Assembly (NCBI GenBank): GCA_963735065.1
Contig: CAVTJL010000005.1
Coordinates: forward strand, 12,389 to 76,388
DNA length: 64,000 nucleotides
Source: CAVTJL01 sp963735065
Lineage (GTDB): Bacteria > Pseudomonadota > Alphaproteobacteria > Geminicoccales > Geminicoccaceae
Direction of reading: 5' to 3'
In this document: in pieces, positions 27,101 to 36,813 of the stretch
Position numbering within the stretch: the stretch's first letter is position 1
How the letters are laid out: every line of letters begins with the position of its first letter
The notes under the pieces: model-generated
Told to the model about the DNA's origin: nothing
Database searches by the model: none
The model's input: the letters and a program-made list of their open reading frames with translations, nothing else
Position numbers and translations under genes: made by a program

Positions 27101-28256
27101 ATCACGAGATAGCCAACCCGGGCGAGGTCGCGAGCCGTGATCGAGGCACCGCTCGAGGTGGTGCTGTAGGTGCTCGTACTTGGTCCAGGGGATGGGCGAG
27201 ATGCCGAGCGGGGCGGCGATCAGCTTGTTGAATGCGTCGCCGACCGTCTGGCCCGGCGACGTTCTGCATGGCGATGCTCAGCAGATCGACGGGCTGCGAG
27301 GCGTAGGCCCACTGAACCTCCGGTGCCAACTGGATCGGCTGGTTGAGGACGACGTTCAGATAGTTCGAGACCGTAGGATTGTCGTCGGGCTGGAGGCCTG
27401 AGGACATCGTCATGACGTCCTCGATCTTGATCGCGCTGCGGCGTGGATCGCCCGAGAGCCACGAGGAGGGCAGGTAGTCGGCAATCGGGCTATCGACCGC
27501 GATCGGCGTGGCGAGCGTGCCGGCCTTTGACATGTCGAAGAGCTTGGCCAGCACCGTGGCCGTGAGCGACTTCGAGACGGACGCCACCGGATAGAGGCTC
27601 CGATTGCCCCACTCGAAGGCCACATAGCCGTTGCGGATCACGAGGAGCGTCGTGTTGTTGGGCGCCGTGCTGGCGCTGTAGTCGTAGGCGAGCTTCAGCT
27701 TGTTCCAGTCGAGCCCGGTGAGGTTGCGGACGTTGGCGATCTGCGTGCTCGAGGGCGTCTGACTGAGCGGCACGAGCGATCGCCAGCCCCCCGACGTCTC
27801 CGGTGGCGGGAAATAGGGGAGCGCGAGCTTGCTCTCGTCGGTCCAGCCGCTCGGCCCACCGGCGTAGTTGATCTGCCACCAGTTGGTCGTGCCGACGGTG
27901 GTGGGGCCGGCGACCACCGTTCCGAGCGCCCCGGCGCTCTTTGTCGCGATCTGCGTGCCTGCCGGCGGAACATCCGAAAGCACGGGTGCGCTTGCCGTGA
28001 CGACGATCCGGTCTCCGTTGGCAAAGCTGGCCGCCATAGCGTCTTCCCGGATGCCGAGAAGCGAGCAGGATGTCAGGAGGATGAACGCCAGCGCCAAATG
28101 GCCCAGGGGGACCGATCGCCGGCGATCACCGCTCGGCCAATGGCTTGGCTCTCCCTGTCGTGGCGCGGAGGACTGCCGCCCATGACGATCGGCATTGGCT
28201 GCCCGGCCTGGGGCCGCCGCTCGAAGGCGCTTCTCGAGTTGAGCGAGGATGTTCAT
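24124..28256 (-). CDS. Lipoprotein-like SH3/serine beta-lactamase-family protein with seven Ig-like repeats; two frameshifts
   Basis: About 1375 codons from ATG 28256, chosen because GGGGAG lies six bases upstream. A ~50-residue basic leader precedes a hydrophobic stretch with a lipobox-like LLTSC, then an SH3-like domain (TNWWQINYAGGPSGWTDES) and a PF00144-type serine hydrolase with the S-x-x-K motif VASVSKSLTATVLAKL and the YGHLWWTN segment. Seven Ig-like repeats of about 120 residues follow, then the stop. One extra base near 27256 and a second shift near 27175 break the frame inside the hydrolase; the correct sequence can be read through both (QTVGDAFNKLIAAPLGISPI between them). If these are real, the gene is dead; if they are errors it encodes a large surface peptidase or esterase. 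Confidence 0.8.
24130..26700 (-). repeat. Seven tandem Ig-domain coding repeats of two alternating types
   Basis: Units average about 367 bp. Units 2, 5 and 7 are type A (YRTETMPPYA). Units 3, 4 and 6 are type B (NGDTGAVISGY or close, YATD...TAPYAF, shorter by about eight residues). Unit 1 is mixed: it has an A-type opening but a YATDSATPYA middle. Type B units are nearly identical to each other, so gene conversion or recent unequal crossing-over is likely. Confidence 0.88.
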
Positions 28257-28842
28257 CATCATCTCCCCGGGAAATTCGGGCCTGGCGTGCAGCGCACGGA
28301 GCAATGGACCCCGCTATGTTCGGTCGTGAATCCACCCACTTCGCTGAACCTTGGAGCCAAGGTAGAAGACATCGGTCCGCTGCCTGGGTGGGTCGGCTGC
28401 TAGCATCTGACCGGCACGAGGCCTCGCGGTCCTGTCCGAGCGTCTTGGTGAGCTGAATGCCCGGTCGGCGTCAGAGCGTCCTGCCGGCGGCTCGACGAGG
28501 GCAGCGCCTCGACGAGGAGCCCTCTGACCAACGTCGAGCGCGGGACGAGCGCGCTCACCTCCATCGGGGCGCGGCTGCGAGAGACGGTCTTCCATCGGGG
28601 CATCATCCCACTCGTGGAGACATCGCCGAGGGCAGCGGCGCGGTCCGACCGCCGGAGGGTTCCCGATCCACGATCAGATTCCTCGGAGGCGGCCCCCGTC
28701 AGGAATCCACGATCGGTACTATCGGAGGCGGATCCTCAGGCGTGGTTTTTGCTGGACGGTGTCCGGAGGGTCAACCCGCTAACTTCACGCGCGATATCGG
28801 CTTCTGGAAGCTGTGGCTTGTTTGCCTAGGAATTGCTGTGTC
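28257..28842. other. 586-bp divergent intergenic region, no gene seen
   Basis: Separates the minus-strand beta-lactamase-like gene from the plus-strand YcaQ-like gene. Several short GC-rich open frames lack any family feature. 28660-28760 contains two near copies of a C-GAT(C)-GG-A-TC element (ATCCACGATCAGATTCCTCG and ATCCACGATCGGTACTATCG), separated by about 40 bp. I cannot assign them a function. Confidence 0.45.
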
Positions 28843-30129
28843 ATGTCCGTCTCATCCGCTGCCTTGAGCGCTCGCAAGTCCTTGTCGCGCAGCGGCGACA
28901 CGCTCTCGCTTGCCCAGGCCCGCCGCGTCGCGCTGGCGGCACAGGGTCTCGCGCGGCCGCGTCCCCAGACCCTGGCCGACCAGCGGGGGCTGCTCCGTCT
29001 CATCGGCCGTCTCGGGCTGCTGCAGCTCGATTCGGTGAGCGTGCTGGTTCGCGCCCATTATCTCCCCCTGTTCTCGCGCCTCGGCGCCTACGACCGCCAG
29101 CTGCTCGACCGCCTGGCCGCCCATGACGGCCTGGCGCTGGCGCCCGGGCGGCGCAGGCTGTTCGAGTACTGGGCGCACGAGGCCTCGCTCCTGCCGGTCG
29201 AGCTTCAGCCGCTGTTGCGCTGGCGCATGGCACGGGCGGAGCAGGGCCAGGGCATCTGGGGCCGGCTTGCCGAGACCGCTCGGGATCGGCCCGATCTGGT
29301 GGCGCGGCTGCTGGACGAGATCGGGGCCAAAGGGCCGCTCAGCGGCTCCAAGATCGAGGGCGGCGGCGCCCGGGCCAGCGCATGGTGGGGCTGGACCGAC
29401 ACGAAGAACGCGCTCGAATGGCTGTTCTGGACGGGAAGGCTGACCGCCGCCGGCCGGCGCGGCTTCGAGCGTCTCTACGACCTGCCCGAGCGCGTCCTGC
29501 CGGCTCGGGTGCTGGCGATGCCGACACCGGACGAGGCGGAGGCCCACCGCCAGCTCCTGCTGCATGCCGCCATCGCGCTGGGCGTCGCGACGGCCGGCGA
29601 TCTGCGCGACTATTTCCGGCTTCCTGCGGCCGGCATCGGCGCGAGGCTGGCGGAGCTGGTCGAGGCCGGTGCCCTCCTGCCCGTCAGGGTCGAGGGCTGG
29701 CGCCAGGACGCGTTCCTGTCGGTCGAGGCGAGCTTTCCGAGGCGGGCCACGGGCCAAGCGCTTCTGGCCCCCTTCGACCCGCTGATCTGGGAGCGCGCCC
29801 GAACCGAGCGTCTCTTCGCCTTCACCTACCGGCTCGAGATCTACACGCCCGCGCCGCGCCGTCGTCACGGCTACTATGTGCTGCCGTTCCTTCTGGGGGA
29901 CAGGCTCGTGGCGCGCGTCGACCTCAAGGCCGATCGCGCCACGTCGCGCCTTCTCGTCCGTGCAGCCCATGCCGAGGAGACCGCCCACAAGGGCAGCGTC
30001 GCCGAGGCGCTGGCCCACGAGCTGGTCCTCATGGCCGGCTGGCTGGGGCTCGAGCGGGTCGAGGTCGAGGACAGGGGCGACCTGGCGCCCCAGCTGCGGG
30101 ACATGCCCCTGCGCCAGGCGCATGCCTGA
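28843..30129 (+). CDS. YcaQ/AlkX-type DNA glycosylase (winged-helix HTH_42 family)
   Basis: A 428-residue protein of the AlkZ/YcaQ superfamily, which removes bulky alkylated bases and unhooks interstrand crosslinks. Tandem winged-helix domains begin with LSLAQARRVALAAQGL. The catalytic Q-x-(Q/D) motif is visible as LLQLDSVSVLVRAHYLPLFSR around residues 58-78, as expected for YcaQ rather than AlkZ. Later conserved blocks are YWAHEASLLP and LLAPFDPLIWERARTERLF. The ATG at 28843 was preferred over a GTG at 28813. It is followed 75 bp downstream by an SDR gene on the same strand. Members often sit with stress or antibiotic genes; no such context is obvious here. Confidence 0.85.
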   Translation: MSVSSAALSARKSLSRSGDTLSLAQARRVALAAQGLARPRPQTLADQRGLLRLIGRLGLLQLDSVSVLVRAHYLPLFSRLGAYDRQLLDRLAAHDGLALAPGRRRLFEYWAHEASLLPVELQPLLRWRMARAEQGQGIWGRLAETARDRPDLVARLLDEIGAKGPLSGSKIEGGGARASAWWGWTDTKNALEWLFWTGRLTAAGRRGFERLYDLPERVLPARVLAMPTPDEAEAHRQLLLHAAIALGVATAGDLRDYFRLPAAGIGARLAELVEAGALLPVRVEGWRQDAFLSVEASFPRRATGQALLAPFDPLIWERARTERLFAFTYRLEIYTPAPRRRHGYYVLPFLLGDRLVARVDLKADRATSRLLVRAAHAEETAHKGSVAEALAHELVLMAGWLGLERVEVEDRGDLAPQLRDMPLRQAHA

Positions 30130-30203
30130 TCGCCCCGCCGTTCTTGTGCGTCCCTCGGGCGGGGCGCCATAGTTGGGCCACGCTGGAGCGGAAGGAGCCT
30201 TGG

Positions 30204-30956
30204 ATGGCGGGTCGTGTGCAGGACAAGGTCGCCCTCGTGATCGGTGCCGCCCGCGGCATCGGCGGCGCCATTGCCGACCGCCTCGCCGAGGAGGGGGCCA
30301 CCCTCGTCCTGGCCGACCGGCGCGAGGCGGAGGGCAGGGCCCGCGCCGGGCGCCTCGGCGCCACCTTCGTCGCCTGCGACGCCGGCGATCCCGTGAGCGT
30401 CCGGGCAGCGGTGAAGACGGCGGTGGCGCAGGAGGGCCGCCTCGACATCCTCGTGCAGAACGCCGGCATCTTTCCCGAGACCCTGATCCCCGACATCGCG
30501 ATGGCCGAGTGGGACGAGGTTCTGGGCGTCAATCTCAGGGGCTACTTTGCTGCCGTGCAGGCCGCCTTCGAGCCCATGCAGGTCCAACGCTACGGCCGGA
30601 TCGTCCTCACCTCCTCGATCACCGGCCCTCGCGTCGTGCCGCCCGGCCACGCCCACTACGCGGCCAGCAAGGCCGGCATCAACGGGCTGATCCGTGCCGC
30701 GGCCCTGGAGGGCGCACCCTTCCAGATCTGCGTCAACGGTGTCGAGCCCGGCAACATCCTGACCGAGGGCATGCGGGCCGAGCGGTCGTCCGACTTCATC
30801 GCCGCGATGGAGCGCTCGGTGCCGCTGGGCCGCCTGGGCACGCCCAGGGACATCGCCAACGCGGTGCTCTTCCTCGCCTCGGACGAGGCCGAGTTCATCA
30901 CCGGGACGACGATCATCGTGGACGGCGGCCAGATCCTGCCCGAGGGCCGGCTCTAG
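30204..30956 (+). CDS. Short-chain dehydrogenase/reductase
   Basis: A classical SDR of 250 residues: cofactor loop GAARGIGGAIA at residues 14-24, NAG near residue 90, catalytic Ser in LTSSITG, and Y-x-x-x-K in HYAASKAGINGLIRAA, with the C-terminal IIVDGGQILPE. Acidic/basic residues after beta-2 (ADRREAEGR) suggest NAD or NADP with no clear preference. The start has GAAGGAG eight bases upstream. Substrate unknown; the family is diverse. It converges with a cell-wall hydrolase gene 48 bp downstream. Confidence 0.88.
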   Translation: MAGRVQDKVALVIGAARGIGGAIADRLAEEGATLVLADRREAEGRARAGRLGATFVACDAGDPVSVRAAVKTAVAQEGRLDILVQNAGIFPETLIPDIAMAEWDEVLGVNLRGYFAAVQAAFEPMQVQRYGRIVLTSSITGPRVVPPGHAHYAASKAGINGLIRAAALEGAPFQICVNGVEPGNILTEGMRAERSSDFIAAMERSVPLGRLGTPRDIANAVLFLASDEAEFITGTTIIVDGGQILPEGRL

Positions 30957-31004
30957 CGCGAGGGTCGGCTCCGCAAGGCAGCTTCGGGCGCTCCTCGGCG
31001 CCGC

Positions 31005-31652
31005 CTACTTGGTCTTGCTGGCCCTGGGCTTGTAGAAATCCTGGTCACCGATGCGGGCCGTGCGGATGTACTTCTTGCTCCAGTCCGTGCCGCCCGAGCC
31101 GCGGCGGTGGAAGAAGAGGGCACCCTTGGTGCGGTCGGTGAGCTGGCCGTTCAGGGCCTTGCGGGCGATCTCCTTGGCCAGCGTGTAGCGGTCCTGGTCG
31201 TCCTGGACGGTGTCGGGCTTGCCGTCGCACCACCAGGAGAACTGGCAGGCGTGCTTCTCCTGGCCCTGCTTGACCACGCCGCACACCGTGTCGGGAAAGC
31301 TCTCCTTGCCCACCCGGTTCATCACGACCGAGGCGATCGCCTCCATGCCGGCCGTGTCCTCGCCGCGGGCCTCCCAGTAGATCGTCCTCGCGAGGCAGGT
31401 GAGGGGATCGTCGAGCGGCTTCTGGCCCGAGGGGTCGACCGCCTGGGCTTCTGTCTTCGTGATGCGCTGGGCCGGCGTGGGGTCGGCCTTGCCGTCGGAC
31501 TCGGCGGCCTGCGTCTGCAGCGTCTTCGCCTTCTTCACGGCGGCGGCCGCAGCGCCGGGCGGGGGCGGCACGGTCGCGTCCTGCGCCGCTGCGGTCACGG
31601 CGCCCAGCGCGATCATCGCCGCCGCTGCCCACCCGATGCATCGCATGCCCAT
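31005..31652 (-). CDS. SleB-type cell-wall hydrolase (Hydrolase_2), exported
   Basis: 215 residues. A signal peptide (AAAAMIALGAVTAAAQ) and a Pro/Ala/Lys-rich linker to residue ~80 precede a SleB/CwlJ-like lytic transglycosylase domain: LARTIYWEARGEDTAGMEAI with the catalytic Glu, VVMNRV, CGVVKQ, CQFSWWCDGK and GALFFHR. Such proteins cut peptidoglycan glycan strands; in alphaproteobacteria they act in envelope remodelling rather than spore germination. An MFS gene lies upstream on the same strand, with 82 bp between. Confidence 0.87.
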   Translation of the reverse strand: MGMRCIGWAAAAMIALGAVTAAAQDATVPPPPGAAAAAVKKAKTLQTQAAESDGKADPTPAQRITKTEAQAVDPSGQKPLDDPLTCLARTIYWEARGEDTAGMEAIASVVMNRVGKESFPDTVCGVVKQGQEKHACQFSWWCDGKPDTVQDDQDRYTLAKEIARKALNGQLTDRTKGALFFHRRGSGGTDWSKKYIRTARIGDQDFYKPRASKTK

Positions 31653-31734
31653 CCCTCCGCTGGAAAGTCGCCGCTAGCCTAGGATAGGTCCCTTGTCGCG
31701 AATGGCCAGACCCCGAGGACGGCGGGCCCCGTCG

Positions 31735-32961
31735 TCAGTCGGCTCGCGCCTCGGCGCGGCCGGCGAGCCGGCCGAGGGTGGCCGCCGCCGCGACGACGAG
31801 GCCCGGCAGGAGGAGGAGCACGAAGGCGGTGACGAGGCCCGTCGCCTGGGCCGTGACGCCCAGCAGCGGCGGCCCCAGGAGGAAGCCGCCATAGCCGATC
31901 GTCGCCACCATCGCGACGCCCACGCCGGGCGGCACGCCCGGGATGCCGGCGCCGGCGGAGAAGAGGATCGGGACCGTGTTGGCGAGGCCCAGCCCGACCA
32001 GCGCGAAGCCTGCCATGGCGAGCCAGGGTCCCGGTGCCACGAGCACGACGAGCACGCCTGCCGAGGCCATGAGGCCGGAGAGGAGGAGGGCCCGCTCGCG
32101 GCCGAGGCGCCGCACCACCGCGTCGCCGAGGAGGCGGCCCAGGGTCATGGCGGCGGCGAAGGCGGCGAAGCCCAGGGCGGCGATGCTGGTGGGCGCGCCG
32201 ATCACGCTCAGCATGTAGACGCCCGACCAGTCGTGCATGGCACCCTCGGCCAGCATCACGAGGGCGCAGAGGACACCGACAAGAGCGACACGGCGGTCGG
32301 GCAGCCTGATGCCGCCACCGCCGCCGGGCTCGGGGCCGGTCGGGAGCAGGCCCGGAAAGATGGCGATGAGGGCCACCAGGATGACCACGCCGGCGCCGAC
32401 CAGATCGGGGCCGGCGCGGCCGTGGACGGCCAGGAGTAGGCTCGCCACGCCCGCGCCCAGGAGGCCGCCCAGGCTGAAGAAGGCGTGGAACGACGACATG
32501 ATGGCTCGGCCATAGCCGCTCTGCACGGCGGCACCCTGGGTGTTCATCGCGACGTCGAGCGCGCCCGACGTGCTGCCGAGAAGGAGCGTCGCGAGGCAAA
32601 GGGTCACGAGCCCGCCAGCCAGCCCCGGCAGCATCATGGCTAGCCCGAAACCAAGGCCGGCCACGATCACGCAGCGGCGGCTGCCCAGCCTGGCGGTCAG
32701 CCAGCCGGTCATCGGCATCACGAGCAGGCCGCCCACCGCCATGAAGAGGAAGGCCAGGCTGAGCGGCGCCGGCTCGAGGGCCAGGCGCTCCTTCAGCGCC
32801 GGGATATGGGCGCTCCACATGCCGATGCCGAAGCCGTTGGCGAGGAAGATGACGGCGACGGCACGGCGGGCGCGGCGCAGCGCCGGTCCGCTCGGCGGCT
32901 GATCGGGCGTGGATGCGGTCAAGGCTCGGGATATCCGGCTTGGTGGCGACGTGACGGGCAA
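31735..32961 (-). CDS. MFS transporter, YbjJ-like
   Basis: A 408-residue, twelve-helix carrier. The signature region FLANGFGIGMWSAHIPALKE, the loop motif GWLTARLGSRR and ALDVAMNTQG near helix 4 are typical of the YbjJ branch of the major facilitator superfamily. An Arg-rich cytoplasmic N-terminus of about 30 residues precedes helix 1; a start further in is possible. Substrate unknown. It is divergent from the DUF421 gene at 33148. Confidence 0.82.
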   Translation of the reverse strand: MPVTSPPSRISRALTASTPDQPPSGPALRRARRAVAVIFLANGFGIGMWSAHIPALKERLALEPAPLSLAFLFMAVGGLLVMPMTGWLTARLGSRRCVIVAGLGFGLAMMLPGLAGGLVTLCLATLLLGSTSGALDVAMNTQGAAVQSGYGRAIMSSFHAFFSLGGLLGAGVASLLLAVHGRAGPDLVGAGVVILVALIAIFPGLLPTGPEPGGGGGIRLPDRRVALVGVLCALVMLAEGAMHDWSGVYMLSVIGAPTSIAALGFAAFAAAMTLGRLLGDAVVRRLGRERALLLSGLMASAGVLVVLVAPGPWLAMAGFALVGLGLANTVPILFSAGAGIPGVPPGVGVAMVATIGYGGFLLGPPLLGVTAQATGLVTAFVLLLLPGLVVAAAATLGRLAGRAEARAD

Positions 32962-33147
32962 GCCCGGGCGCCTGGAGACGGTTGCACCTCCTAGAGCAAC
33001 CGGATCGGGCGCACGAGGTTACATCGATGGCGGCACGAGCAATCGCAGGACATGTGCCATCTGCGCAGCAGGTGGCGGGCCCTCGCCACGTCGCGGCGGC
33101 TTTTCCCGTCAGACCTGCGAGCCTTGGACAAGCGGAGAACGAGCGCG

Positions 33148-33684
33148 ATGCTCTTCGATGGCTGGATGGCCCTCGGCCGGGTCCTGATCGTGGGCCCCTT
33201 GGCCTACGTGGCACTCGTGCTCTTCCTGCGCGTGTCGGGCAAGCGCACGCTCACGAAGCTCAACGCGTTCGATTTCGTGGTCACGGTGGCGCTGGGCTCG
33301 ACGCTGGCGACCGTCATGATGAGCAAGTCCGTGGCGCTGGCCGAGGGCCTGCTGGCGCTGGCGCTGCTCATCCTCCTCCAGTTCCTCATCACCTGGCTCT
33401 CGGTGCGCGTGCCGTGGCTCTCGGCCGCGGTCAAAAGCGAGCCCACGCTGCTCTTCCATCAGGGCCAGTTCCTGGACCGCGCGCTGCGTGAGCAGCGGGT
33501 GACGCGGGACGAGGTCCGCTCGGTCCTGCGCTCGAGCGGCGTGAGCGATGCGTCCATGGTGGACGCCGTGGTGCTCGAGACGGACGGCTCCATGAGCGTG
33601 CTGAAGGATGCCGATGGAGAGGCAGCCGAGCCCACGCTGCGCGGCGTGACGAGGCCGGAGGCGAGCCTTTTGCCCCGAGCCTGA
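33148..33684 (+). CDS. DUF421-family membrane protein (YetF-like)
   Basis: 178 residues: three N-terminal membrane helices (VLIVGPLAYVALVLFLRVSG; ALLILLQFLITWL) and a cytoplasmic domain with the DUF421 hallmarks RVSGKRTLTKLNAFDFVVTV, LGSTLATVMMSK and EPTLLFHQGQ. The function of the family is unsettled; Bacillus relatives affect spore or envelope properties. The ATG at 33148 excludes 32 unlike residues upstream. A glycogen-debranching gene follows 167 bp later, probably separate. Confidence 0.87.
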   Translation: MLFDGWMALGRVLIVGPLAYVALVLFLRVSGKRTLTKLNAFDFVVTVALGSTLATVMMSKSVALAEGLLALALLILLQFLITWLSVRVPWLSAAVKSEPTLLFHQGQFLDRALREQRVTRDEVRSVLRSSGVSDASMVDAVVLETDGSMSVLKDADGEAAEPTLRGVTRPEASLLPRA

Positions 33685-33851
33685 CGGCGGGCGGTGGTAT
33701 AGAGGCGCCTTGACGTCGGACGCCTGCAGGTGCCGTGGAACTCGGGACCGAAGTCCCGGTTTGAGAGGCGCCGCGACGACGAGCCCGCGACGGCGATGCT
33801 CGGCGCTCTTTTCCTGCGCGGTCAGGATCAGCCTTACAGGAGAGAAAAGGC

Positions 33852-35979
33852 ATGGCGAGCGAGTCGCGACGCGTGTGGCCGGGTAGGCCCTATCCGCTGG
33901 GTGCCACCTGGGACGGCCGGGGCACCAACTTCGCGATCTTCTCGGCCAACGCCACGAAGATCGAGCTTTGTCTGTTCGACGAGGACGACAAGGAGATCGA
34001 GCGCATCCCGCTGCCGGAGATGACGCACGAGATCTGGCACGGCTACCTGCCCGACGCGCGGCCGGGGCAGCGCTACGGCTACCGCGCGCACGGGCCCTAC
34101 GAGCCCGAAGCCGGCCACCGCTTCAACGCGAACAAGCTGCTCCTCGACCCGTACGCGAAGCAGCTCGCGGGCGAGCTGCGCTGGGACGACGCGCTCTACG
34201 GCTACCGCATCGGCGACCCGGACGAGGATCTCTCCTTCGACGAGCGCGACAGCGCGCCCTTCATGCTCAAGGGTATGGTGGTCGACACCGCCTTCACCTG
34301 GCGGGGCGAGCAGCCGACGCGGCGGCACATGCACGAGACCGTCATCTACGAGGCGCATGTCCGCGGCCTCACCATGCGCCATCCCGGACGTGCCCGAGGA
34401 GCAGCGCGGCACCTTCGACGGGCTCGCGAGCCCGGCCATCGTCGATCACCTGAAGGACCTGGGCATCACGCGCGATCGAGCTGTTGCCGGTCCATCTGTT
34501 CCTGCACGACCGCCATCTAGTCGAGCGCGGGCTCAAGAACTATTGGGGCTACAACTCGATCGGCTTCTTTGCGCCGCATCCCGAATATGTGGGCCGGGCG
34601 GGATGGGCGAGGTCAAGACCTTCGTGCAGGTGATGCACGATGCCGGCATCGAGGTGATCTTGGACGTCGTCTACAACCACACGGCCGAGGGCAACCATCT
34701 GGGGCCGACGCTCTCCTTCCGCGGCATCGACAACGCCTCCTACTACCATCTGATGGGCGACGATCCGCGCTACTACAACGACTTCACCGGCTGCGGGAAC
34801 GCGCTCGAGCTGCGCCATCCCTATGCGCTTCGCATGGTGACGGATTCGCTGCGCTACTGGGTCGAGGAGATGCGGGTCGACGGCTTCCGCTTCGATCTCG
34901 CGACCACCCTGGCGCGTGAGGACGGCACCTTCACCCAGCGCGCCAACTTCCTCGACGCCGTGGCCCAGGACCCCGTGCTGGCCTCGGTCAAGATGATCGC
35001 CGAGCCCTGGGACATCGGCATGGGCGGCTACCAGGTGGGCGGCTTCCCGCCCGGCTGGTCGGAGTGGAACGGCCGCTACCGCGATACGGTGCGCCGCTTC
35101 TGGAAGGGCGACGAGGGCCAGGCGGGCGACCTCGCCTCGCGCTTCTCGGGCTCGGCCGACATCTACAACCATCGCGGCCGGCGGCCCTGGGCCAGCGTCA
35201 ACTTCGTCACCGCCCACGACGGCTTCTCGCTGCGCGACCTCGTCTCCTACAACGGCAAGCACAACGAGGCGAACCACGAGGACAATCGCGACGGCTCGGA
35301 CGACAATCAGAGCTGGAACTGCGGTGCCGAGGGGCCGACCGAGGACGAGGGCATCAAGGCGCTGCGCCGGCGCCAGATGCGCAACCTCCTGGGCACGCTG
35401 CTGCTCTCGGAGGGCGTGCCGATGCTGCTGGGCGGCGACGAGATCGGCCGCAGCCAGGGCGGCAACAACAACACCTACTGCCAGGACAGCGAGATCGGCT
35501 GGATCGACTGGGGCGCCCGCGACGAGGAGGCCGAGGCGCTCCTGGCCTTCACCCGGCGGCTGATCGAGCTCAGGCGGGAGCATATTGTCTTCCGCCGCTC
35601 GCGCTTCTTCACCGGCCAGACGATCCGCGGCACCGAGATCAAGGACGTGACCTGGCTCAGGCCCGACGGCGCCGAGATGGCCGAGGAGGACTGGGCCCCC
35701 GGCTGCAAGGCCATGGCGCTGCTGCTGAGCGGCGAGAGCGGCCTCGTCCACGTCACGGAGGAGGGCGAGGCCGAGCCGGACCGGACCTTCTTCATGGTGA
35801 TGAACGCGTCCGATACCGAGATCGACTGGCAGCTTCCCGAGGGGCGCTGGGAGGCGGTCATCGACACCGCCCTGGAGGCCGGGGTGCCGGACAGGGATGA
35901 GGACGATCGCAGCGGCTCGCTGCATACCCTCGGCCGCTCCCTGACGCTGCTGGCCCGCCGCGAGGCCGAGCCCGACTGA
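33852..35979 (+). CDS. glgX: Glycogen debranching enzyme GlgX, three frameshifts
   Basis: Hydrolyses alpha-1,6 branches of limit-dextrin glycogen. An N-terminal CBM48 domain (PLGATWDGRGTNFAIFSANA) is followed by a GH13 barrel with DVVYNHTAEG, the nucleophile region VDGFRFDLATTLARE, the acid IAEPWDIG and the transition-state stabiliser FVTAHDGF, then a C-terminal beta domain. About 709 codons, normal length. The frame breaks with an extra base near 34386, another near 34471 and a compensating loss near 34605; the conserved sequence continues across all three (IELLPVHLFLHDRHLVE, then NYWGYNSIGFFAPHPEYVG). Clustering of three one-base events in 220 bp of a conserved enzyme suggests local consensus error, though a recent pseudogene is possible. 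Confidence 0.88.
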
Positions 35980-36151
35980 TCCCGCCGGCTCGGCTGCCGG
36001 CGCGCACAAGCCCGTGATGCGGCGGCGATCCGGGTCGACCTTGGGCCGCGAGGATGGGCATGCTCCCTGCGCTCGTAATGCGATCGTGGGGGCGTGCCCA
36101 CCTGCCTTGGTGCGGGCGCGCATGACCGCGGCCAACCCAGGGAGAAAAGCC

Positions 36152-36658
36152 ATGACGACCGGACGCCCGTGCGCTGCGATGCTGGTAGGAGGGCTTCTTG
36201 CCCTGGGTGGCGGCAGCGCCTCGGCTGCGGACCTGCTCACCGCCAAGGTCCTGCCGGTCGAGGTCGCCATGAGGGCGGTGGCAACGGCGATCGAGGCTTG
36301 TGCGGCGGACGGGTATCGCGTGAGCGCCGCCATCGTCGATCGCGGCGGTGTTCTCCGGGCGCAGGCCCGCGCCGACGGAGCCGGCCCCCACACCATCGGC
36401 TCGAGCTTCAAGAAGGCCTACACGGCCAACTCCCTGGGCGTGGCGACGGCGGTGCTCGCCAACAATGTGGCGGAGCATCCGGCCATCGCCGGGCTCGCCA
36501 ACATGGACGAGAGCATCCTGCTGCTCGCCGGCGGCGTGCCCATCAAGGCCGGCGACGAGGTGATCGGCGGCATCGGCGTCGGCGGCGCTCCCGGTGGCGA
36601 CAAGGACGAGGCCTGCGCCGTCAAGGCGCTCGACGCCATCGCCGAGGCGCTTCAATAG
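36152..36658 (+). CDS. Exported GlcG/HbpS-family protein
   Basis: 168 residues with a signal peptide (AAMLVGGLLALGGGSASAA) and a GlcG/HbpS domain: VSAAIVDRGGVLRAQARADG, SSFKKAYTANSLG, and the Gly-rich IKAGDEVIGGIGVGGAPGG, ending CAVKALDAI. Characterised relatives bind haem or cobalamin or act with glycolate oxidase; the Gly-rich loop and Asp/Lys residues are typical, but ligand and role here are unknown. GGAG lies nine bases before the ATG. A strong hairpin follows the stop. Confidence 0.85.
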   Translation: MTTGRPCAAMLVGGLLALGGGSASAADLLTAKVLPVEVAMRAVATAIEACAADGYRVSAAIVDRGGVLRAQARADGAGPHTIGSSFKKAYTANSLGVATAVLANNVAEHPAIAGLANMDESILLLAGGVPIKAGDEVIGGIGVGGAPGGDKDEACAVKALDAIAEALQ

Positions 36659-36760
36659 GGGCAGCGCCAACCGCCGGCCCTGCGGCCGAGCCAGCTCAAG
36701 CACGTCATCCGCACCCTCCTGGTCCGTCGAGACCATGAGGTGGGGGCGGGAGAAAAGGCG

Positions 36761-36790
36761 AGGGCCCGGCCGTGTCTATGGCCGGGCCCT
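36761..36790. terminator. Bidirectional intrinsic terminator
   Basis: Perfect 11-bp inverted repeat (36761-36771 AGGGCCCGGCC; 36780-36790) with an eight-base loop, placed between two converging genes. On the minus strand it is followed by a T-rich stretch (CTTTTCT), so termination is clearest for the minus-strand membrane protein gene. Confidence 0.75.
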
Positions 36791-36813
36791 TCCTCACGTC
36801 ATGCCGATGCTGT

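Noticed and set aside
30987..31002. GGCGC/GCGCC hairpin between the SDR and SleB-type genes
   Set aside because: Only five base pairs, no T tract; too weak to call a terminator in this GC content.
34549..36411. A 620-codon minus-strand open frame
   Set aside because: Antisense to glgX and the GlcG/HbpS gene; no recognisable motif.
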